From NCBI RefSeq assembly GCF_004101785.1, contig NZ_CP035130.1, positions 744,001-808,000 of the forward strand: a stretch of DNA of 64,000 nucleotides. Reading direction: 5' to 3'. Positions 59,137 to 64,000 of this stretch are shown here, in pieces. Every line of letters starts with the position of its first letter. The stretch's first letter is position 1. This DNA is from Gudongella oleilytica (GTDB taxonomy: Bacteria; Bacillota; Clostridia; Tissierellales; Tissierellaceae). The notes under the pieces were generated by a model. It was not told where the DNA came from. It saw only the letters and a program-made list of their open reading frames with translations, and searched no databases. Position numbers and translations under genes: made by a program.

Positions 59137-61782
59137 ATGGGGAAAAAGTATGTTTACAGCTTCAAAGAAGGCTCCAAGGAGATGAAGTCCCTCCTGGGAG
59201 GTAAAGGTTCCAACCTTGCAGAGATGACTAATATAGGACTTCCGGTGCCTCCAGGATTCACAATAACAACAGAGGCTTGCAACAGATTTTATGATGAAGG
59301 GCAAAAGCTGTGGCCCGAATTATTGGAGGAGATATACTTAAATCTTGCGGAGGTTGAAAAAACTCTCGGCAAGAGATTTTCTGACCAATCCAATCCACTT
59401 CTCGTATCGGTAAGGTCCGGCGCAGTTTTCTCAATGCCTGGTATGATGGACACCATACTTAACCTGGGACTTAATGACGATGCAGTAAAGGGTCTTATTT
59501 CCTCTACAGGAAACGAAAGATTTGCATATGACAGCTACAGAAGATTCATCCAGATGTTCTCTGATATAGCCATGGGGATCCCTAAGAGAAAATTTGATGA
59601 AGTTATGGAGAAAATGAAGGAAGACAAAGGAGTTCATCTTGATACTGAGCTGGAGGCTGAAGATCTCAAGGAACTGGTAAGGCGTTTTAAGGATGTATAC
59701 TATGAGGACATGGGCACTGAATTTCCACAGGATCCAATGAAGCAGCTCCAGTTGGCTATTGAGGCAGTTTTCTCCTCCTGGAACAATCCGAGGGCCGTAA
59801 TATACAGAAAGCTTCATGACATACCTGGGAATCTCGGTACAGCCGTAAACGTCCAATCGATGGTGTACGGAAATATGGGTGACACCTCAGGTACGGGAGT
59901 TGCTTTTACGAGGAATCCGGCAAACGGCGAAAATAAAATATATGGCGAATTCCTTATGAATGCTCAGGGAGAGGATGTTGTAGCAGGAATCAGAACACCT
60001 AAATCTATCTCAGAGCTTGAAGAGGTAATGCCTGAGGTATTTGAAGAATTCAGAAAGGTTACCAATATCCTTGAGTCACATTACAGAGATATGCAGGATA
60101 TTGAGTTTACTATAGAAAAGGGCAAGCTGTTCATGCTTCAGACAAGAACTGGAAAAAGAACAACTCAAGCAGCTATAAATATAGCAGTTGATCTTGTCAA
60201 TGAAGGTAAAATATCAAAGGATGAAGCTATACTAAGGATAGAGCCGAATCAGCTTAATCAGCTTCTTCACCCAGCTTTTGACACTAAAAAGCTTGCTGAG
60301 TCCGAGGTCCTTGCAAAGGGTCTGCCTGCATCTCCAGGAGCTGCTTCAGGAAAGATTTACTTCCACGCAAAGGACGTTGTGGAAGCAAAGGGTAGGGGAG
60401 AAAAAGCAATTCTTGTAAGGCAGGAGACTTCACCGGAGGACATAGAAGGCATGATAATGGCCGAGGGAATCCTGACAGCGAGAGGCGGCATGACATCTCA
60501 CGCTGCTGTAGTAGCTAGGGGAATGGGCAAGTGCTGTGTAGCTGGCTGCAGTGAGGTAAGAGTTGATGAGCTTCAGAAAACAATGAAATCCGGATCCATA
60601 ACTCTCAAGGAGGGAGACTATATATCTCTTGACGGAAGCATCGGTACAGTCTATCTGGGCGATATACCCAAGGTTGAGCCGGAGCTTTCAGGTCATTTTG
60701 GAGAATTCATGTCCTGGGTGGATGAGGTGAGAAGACTAAAGGTAAGGACAAATGCCGACACTCCTAAGGATTCAGCACAAGCTGTTAAGTTTGGTGCTGA
60801 GGGTATAGGCCTTTGCCGTACAGAGCATATGTTCTTTGACGAGGCAAGGATACCCGCTGTCAGAAGAATGATCGTATCGAATTCAGAAACTCAAAGGAAA
60901 AAGGCCCTGGAAGAGCTGCTGCCGCTTCAAAGAAAGGATTTCTATGAAATCTATAAGATAATGGAGGAAAGACCTGTAACAATTAGACTGCTGGATCCTC
61001 CGTTGCATGAATTTCTGCCAAGTAATGCCAAGGATATCGAGGAGCTTGCAAAATCAATGGGTATAGCTGCCGAAGACCTCAAGGATACTGTTGAGTCCCT
61101 TGAGGAGGTAAATCCAATGCTTGGCCACAGAGGGTGCAGGTTGGCCGTAACCTATCCTGAGATCTACAGGATGCAGACAAGGGCGATAATCGAGGCAGCA
61201 CTGGACTACAAGGTCAATGATGGAGTGGAGATAGTACCGGAAATAATGATCCCGCTGATTGGTGATGCAGATGAGCTGACATATGTCAAGAAAGAGGTCA
61301 TCGCAGAGATAGAGGATGTCTTCAGGGAAAGAAGTGACTCCATTGAGTATATGATCGGAACAATGATAGAGGTCCCAAGAGCAGCCATAACAGCGGATGA
61401 TATAGCTAAGGAAGCCGAATTCTTCAGCTTTGGAACCAATGACCTTACCCAGATGGGCTTTGGCTTCTCAAGAGATGACTCAGGCAAGTTCCTGAATGCC
61501 TATGTTGACAAGGGAATATTTGCCAAGAGCCCATTTGAGGTCCTTGATCAAAGAGGTATCGGTAAAATGATGGAGATAGCAGTTGATTTAGGAAGGAAGA
61601 CCAGACCGGACATCAAATTGGGGATTTGTGGTGAGCATGGGGGAGAACCAAGCTCAGTTGAATTCTGTCACAGGATAGGACTGGATTATGTATCCTGCTC
61701 GCCATACAGAGTTCCAATAGCCAGGTTGGCAGCTGCACAGGCAGTAGTCAAGGAAAGGATGAATCTCCAGCTCGATAAATAA
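59137..61782 (+). CDS. ppdK: Pyruvate, phosphate dikinase
   Basis: An 881-residue PPDK of full length. The ATP-grasp domain begins GGKGSNLAEMTNIGLPVPPGF (about 23-43; key GGKGSNLAEM); the phosphohistidine is in GGMTSHAAVVARGMGK (about 450); the PEP-binding TIM barrel has GIGLCRTEHMFF, GHRGCRL and FGTNDLTQMGFGFSRDD with the active Cys in GICGEHGGEP (about 832). It interconverts pyruvate, ATP, Pi and PEP, AMP, PPi; anaerobes use it glycolytically or for gluconeogenesis from amino acids. ATG at 59137 follows TAGGGGGT; the longer frame lacks homology. Confidence 0.96.
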   Translation: MGKKYVYSFKEGSKEMKSLLGGKGSNLAEMTNIGLPVPPGFTITTEACNRFYDEGQKLWPELLEEIYLNLAEVEKTLGKRFSDQSNPLLVSVRSGAVFSMPGMMDTILNLGLNDDAVKGLISSTGNERFAYDSYRRFIQMFSDIAMGIPKRKFDEVMEKMKEDKGVHLDTELEAEDLKELVRRFKDVYYEDMGTEFPQDPMKQLQLAIEAVFSSWNNPRAVIYRKLHDIPGNLGTAVNVQSMVYGNMGDTSGTGVAFTRNPANGENKIYGEFLMNAQGEDVVAGIRTPKSISELEEVMPEVFEEFRKVTNILESHYRDMQDIEFTIEKGKLFMLQTRTGKRTTQAAINIAVDLVNEGKISKDEAILRIEPNQLNQLLHPAFDTKKLAESEVLAKGLPASPGAASGKIYFHAKDVVEAKGRGEKAILVRQETSPEDIEGMIMAEGILTARGGMTSHAAVVARGMGKCCVAGCSEVRVDELQKTMKSGSITLKEGDYISLDGSIGTVYLGDIPKVEPELSGHFGEFMSWVDEVRRLKVRTNADTPKDSAQAVKFGAEGIGLCRTEHMFFDEARIPAVRRMIVSNSETQRKKALEELLPLQRKDFYEIYKIMEERPVTIRLLDPPLHEFLPSNAKDIEELAKSMGIAAEDLKDTVESLEEVNPMLGHRGCRLAVTYPEIYRMQTRAIIEAALDYKVNDGVEIVPEIMIPLIGDADELTYVKKEVIAEIEDVFRERSDSIEYMIGTMIEVPRAAITADDIAKEAEFFSFGTNDLTQMGFGFSRDDSGKFLNAYVDKGIFAKSPFEVLDQRGIGKMMEIAVDLGRKTRPDIKLGICGEHGGEPSSVEFCHRIGLDYVSCSPYRVPIARLAAAQAVVKERMNLQLDK

Positions 61783-61796
61783 GTATAGATACTTAA

Positions 61797-61832
61797 GCAG
61801 CGCTGTTTGATATTCAGATGGCGCTGTTTTTT
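61797..61832 (+). terminator. Probable rho-independent terminator after ppdK
   Basis: CAGCGC (61798-61803) pairs with GCGCTG (61821-61826) across a 17-base loop and is followed by six T residues. Confidence 0.65.
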
Positions 61833-61928
61833 AATGCTTTAAAGATAATAAAGATAAATATTTATTGATAAACAATAAATATAGTGCTATTATCAAATTT
61901 GATAGGAAAAATGCAAGAGGTGTTGGAT

Positions 61929-62990
61929 ATGTATGACATTGCGATAGTTGGAGCAGGTCCGGCGGGATCGTCGCTTGCTTCGCTTATTGGGAACAAATAT
62001 AAGGTTGCACTCATAGACAGAAGAGAGGCTGAAGAAAACAGCATTCAATTCAGGGAAGGGAAATGCTGCGGAGGCTTGCTGGCACCTGATGCCCAAAGGA
62101 TTATAGCAAGCTCGGGGCTCGTGGTACCACAAAGTATATTCGTAGGACCACAATTGTTTGCAGTCAGGGCTATAGATTTCGACAATGGTCTCGAGAACAT
62201 GTATCAAAGATTTTATTTGAATATTGACAGGAAAGAGTTTGACAAATGGCTATTAAGGAGAGCGTCCGTAGTATGTGATATAAAGCTTGGCACACTGGTC
62301 AGAGATATCCATAGAGTTGATAATGGATATGAGTTGATATGTTCTTCAGTGACAGGGGAGGAAAAGATAAGGGCAAGGATTATAGTGGGTGCCGATGGAG
62401 CTGCGTCTATAATACGATCAAGAATATTTGGTGCTTTGGCAAAAATAAAAAAATACGCAGCCATACAGGATTGGTACGAGGCTGACTTCGAAATGCCTTA
62501 TTACACAGCAATTTTTGACAAAGAAGTAACCGATTTCTATTCCTGGATAATACCTAAGGAAGGAAAACTTCTCATAGGATCCGCTCTGGCAATTAAAGAC
62601 AAGCCAAAGGAAAGGTTTTTGATACTCAAGGACAAGATGAGATCAAAGGGATTTGACCTGGGAAAGAAAATAAAGTCAGAGGGAACACTGATCAACAGGC
62701 CTTCAAATCCGGGAGAGACTATATTTGGAAGGGATGGGGTATTGCTAATAGGTGAAGCTGCAGGCGCCATAAGCCCGAGCTCGGCAGAGGGTATAAGCTA
62801 TGCCCTAAGAACTGCAGAACTGGCGTATGAGAGTATCGCTGAGGGATTTACCGGGTGTGCTGAAAGGTATTCCAGGAGAGCCTGGAAAATAAAACTCAAC
62901 ATCTTACTCAAAAATATTAAGTCCCCAGGGATGTATGATCCACTTATAAGGAAAGCTGTAATAAAATCAGGGGTAATCAGCATAAAATAG
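61929..62990 (+). CDS. FAD-dependent oxidoreductase, geranylgeranyl reductase family
   Basis: A 353-residue flavoprotein. N-terminal FAD motif DIAIVGAGPAGSSLA (about 3-17), CCGGLLAPDAQ (about 52) with the family's CGG, the central VGADGAASIIRS (about 151) and the second FAD segment GVLLIGEAAGAISPSSAEGISYA (about 272-294; key GEAAG) are seen. GGR-type enzymes reduce prenyl double bonds or hydroxylate; substrate here is unknown. ATG at 61929 follows AGAGGTG and starts exactly at the FAD motif, so the longer frame is rejected. Confidence 0.85.
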   Translation: MYDIAIVGAGPAGSSLASLIGNKYKVALIDRREAEENSIQFREGKCCGGLLAPDAQRIIASSGLVVPQSIFVGPQLFAVRAIDFDNGLENMYQRFYLNIDRKEFDKWLLRRASVVCDIKLGTLVRDIHRVDNGYELICSSVTGEEKIRARIIVGADGAASIIRSRIFGALAKIKKYAAIQDWYEADFEMPYYTAIFDKEVTDFYSWIIPKEGKLLIGSALAIKDKPKERFLILKDKMRSKGFDLGKKIKSEGTLINRPSNPGETIFGRDGVLLIGEAAGAISPSSAEGISYALRTAELAYESIAEGFTGCAERYSRRAWKIKLNILLKNIKSPGMYDPLIRKAVIKSGVISIK

Positions 62991-63116
62991 TATTTCGAAA
63001 TTTGGTTGCTTTAATACTTAAAATTATTAATGAATTTGGTGGTATTTAAGTTTCATTTATATCAAATATCTGATAAAATCGATGTATTAGATATCATTGC
63101 AGGAGATTCAGTAAGA

Positions 63117-64000
63117 ATGTTTAAAAATATGTTTCAAACCTTCAGGCTTATGGACCAGGTAAGAAAGAAATACCTGGGCATTGCCTTGGCCATTTTTATT
63201 TTATTTTCACTCGCCTTTGCATCGATATTCATAAACCAAATTGAAGATATCGATAAGATCCATGCAGAAAACACTAGAGACCAGATCATAGAGATCAAAA
63301 AAGATTTTATGAAAGATACAGTAAATAACACCATAGGCTATATCGAAGAGCTGAAAATATTTAATGAGGATAGGTTTATTAAAAGAATAGATCGACTAAA
63401 ATTATTTATTTATGACCACTCAGAAGAATACAGGATTGAACATATCAAAGACTATCTTCAAAACGTCGGTATCAATGAAGATTTGCTTATAGTTATTAAG
63501 GACCCATCTGGCTTTACGATCTATGAAAGCTCAACTTCCATAGATCACAGGCAAGGAATTCTGAAGGGAGAATATTTCATATCAGAAGAAGTGGAATTCA
63601 TGGGATATAAGATATTTTTAGGTGCTTTAGACAGCAGTGTTAGGAAGCTTGTTGAAGAGACTCTAAGAAACAGATTATATACCGATGTATATTTTGAGGA
63701 TTCGTACATATGGGTGAATGAGGTCATCAACTACGAGGGTGGAGACGGGTATGGCAGAAGACTTATACATCCTAATCTCAGGGACACAGAAGGCACTCTG
63801 CTTTCAACAGATATGGAGGATATAGCAGGCGGCAAGCCTTATTTGGAGGAGCTTGAAGGAATAAAAAAGAATGGAGAGTTATTCTCCACATATTATTTCA
63901 AAAAACTTACAACTGATACAATTGAAAAAAAACTGACCTTTGCCAAGCTGTATGAGGAATACGACTGGATAGTAGCCATGGGAATATATTATGACAACAT
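63117..64000 (+). CDS. Membrane sensor with extracytoplasmic Cache-like domain, 3' end cut by window
   Basis: The first 294 residues of a protein that runs off the window. A transmembrane helix at about 20-36 (YLGIALAIFILFSLAFASIF) is followed by a coiled segment and a domain with LLIVIKDPSGFTIYE and later YFKKL...AKLYEEYDWIVAMGIYYD, the last being the typical end of a dCache ligand domain. The output domain (methyl-accepting, GGDEF or kinase) is not visible. Start follows AGGAG at 63101. Ligands of such domains are often amino acids or carboxylates. Confidence 0.75.
   Translation, partial: MFKNMFQTFRLMDQVRKKYLGIALAIFILFSLAFASIFINQIEDIDKIHAENTRDQIIEIKKDFMKDTVNNTIGYIEELKIFNEDRFIKRIDRLKLFIYDHSEEYRIEHIKDYLQNVGINEDLLIVIKDPSGFTIYESSTSIDHRQGILKGEYFISEEVEFMGYKIFLGALDSSVRKLVEETLRNRLYTDVYFEDSYIWVNEVINYEGGDGYGRRLIHPNLRDTEGTLLSTDMEDIAGGKPYLEELEGIKKNGELFSTYYFKKLTTDTIEKKLTFAKLYEEYDWIVAMGIYYDN

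Noticed and set aside
1-64000. CRISPR arrays, insertion sequences, tRNA or rRNA genes
   Set aside because: Looked for spaced identical repeats, transposase-like reading frames and tRNA or rRNA signatures; none were seen by eye.

Overview
The window reads as a chromosomal segment of an amino-acid-fermenting anaerobic member of the Clostridia (Bacillota). The evidence is strong purine-rich Shine-Dalgarno sites, GTG/TTG starts, a T-box riboswitch, two sigma-54 activators with matching -24/-12 promoters, a glycine-reductase-family selenoprotein with an in-frame UGA, pyruvate phosphate dikinase and an acetoin dehydrogenase operon. No rRNA, tRNA, transposase, phage gene or CRISPR array was seen. 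Gene density is high, and both window ends cut through genes (a 2-hydroxyacid dehydrogenase on the left, a Cache-type sensor on the right).

Left part (1-17640). A sigma-54 activator on the minus strand (593-2293) faces a sigma-54 promoter (GG 2451 / GC 2463). That promoter starts a catabolic operon: an SDR dehydrogenase, a divergent pair of GcvPA/GcvPB-like PLP proteins without GcvT or GcvH, an AcoX/NAD-kinase-like protein, an M20 hydrolase, an aminotransferase and an amidohydrolase. A small unknown protein and a second M20 hydrolase follow. A T-box leader with a probable His (CAC) specifier then precedes a polar amino acid ABC transporter and a third, AbgB-like M20 hydrolase. The block looks like uptake, hydrolysis and degradation of acylated or peptide-bound amino acids.

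Middle (17660-41385). An MBL hydrolase is divergent from an aldolase / 2-hydroxyacid dehydrogenase / Cys-Met-metabolism PLP enzyme / FGGY kinase operon. A six-gene minus-strand operon encodes a MacB-like exporter with a stand-alone B12-binding protein between adaptor and permease. Divergent from it is a glycine/sarcosine/betaine-reductase protein B pair: a GrdE-like pyruvoyl proprotein and a GrdB-like selenoprotein with Sec at TGA 30273-30275, followed by alanine dehydrogenase. Then come a nitroreductase, a membrane-anchored MsrAB, an Lrp-LysE pair, a FAH-family / MTR kinase-like / 2-hydroxyacid dehydrogenase / PQ-loop transporter cluster, an LTA-synthase-like sulfatase and an RNA cyclic phosphodiesterase.

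Right part (41386-64000). A lysA-dapF-patB cluster is flanked by inverted copies of a short repeat. Small-molecule hydrolases, a nitrilase-family enzyme and a Nudix protein follow. The AcoR-like activator, tandem TTCCC-N6-GGGAA palindromes and a clear sigma-54 promoter precede a complete acetoin dehydrogenase operon (Lin0512-family protein, E1 alpha, E1 beta, AcoX, E2, E3). The end holds a 34-residue membrane peptide, YbaK, an enoyl-CoA hydratase, a small-export-family protein, pyruvate phosphate dikinase, a GGR-family flavoprotein and the truncated sensor.

Leads most worth following: the GcvP-like pair in the sigma-54 operon, the protein B selenoprotein locus of unknown substrate, the B12-binding protein inside an exporter operon, and the His T-box/transporter/M20 unit. 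Functions rest on motif recognition by eye; no database search was run.
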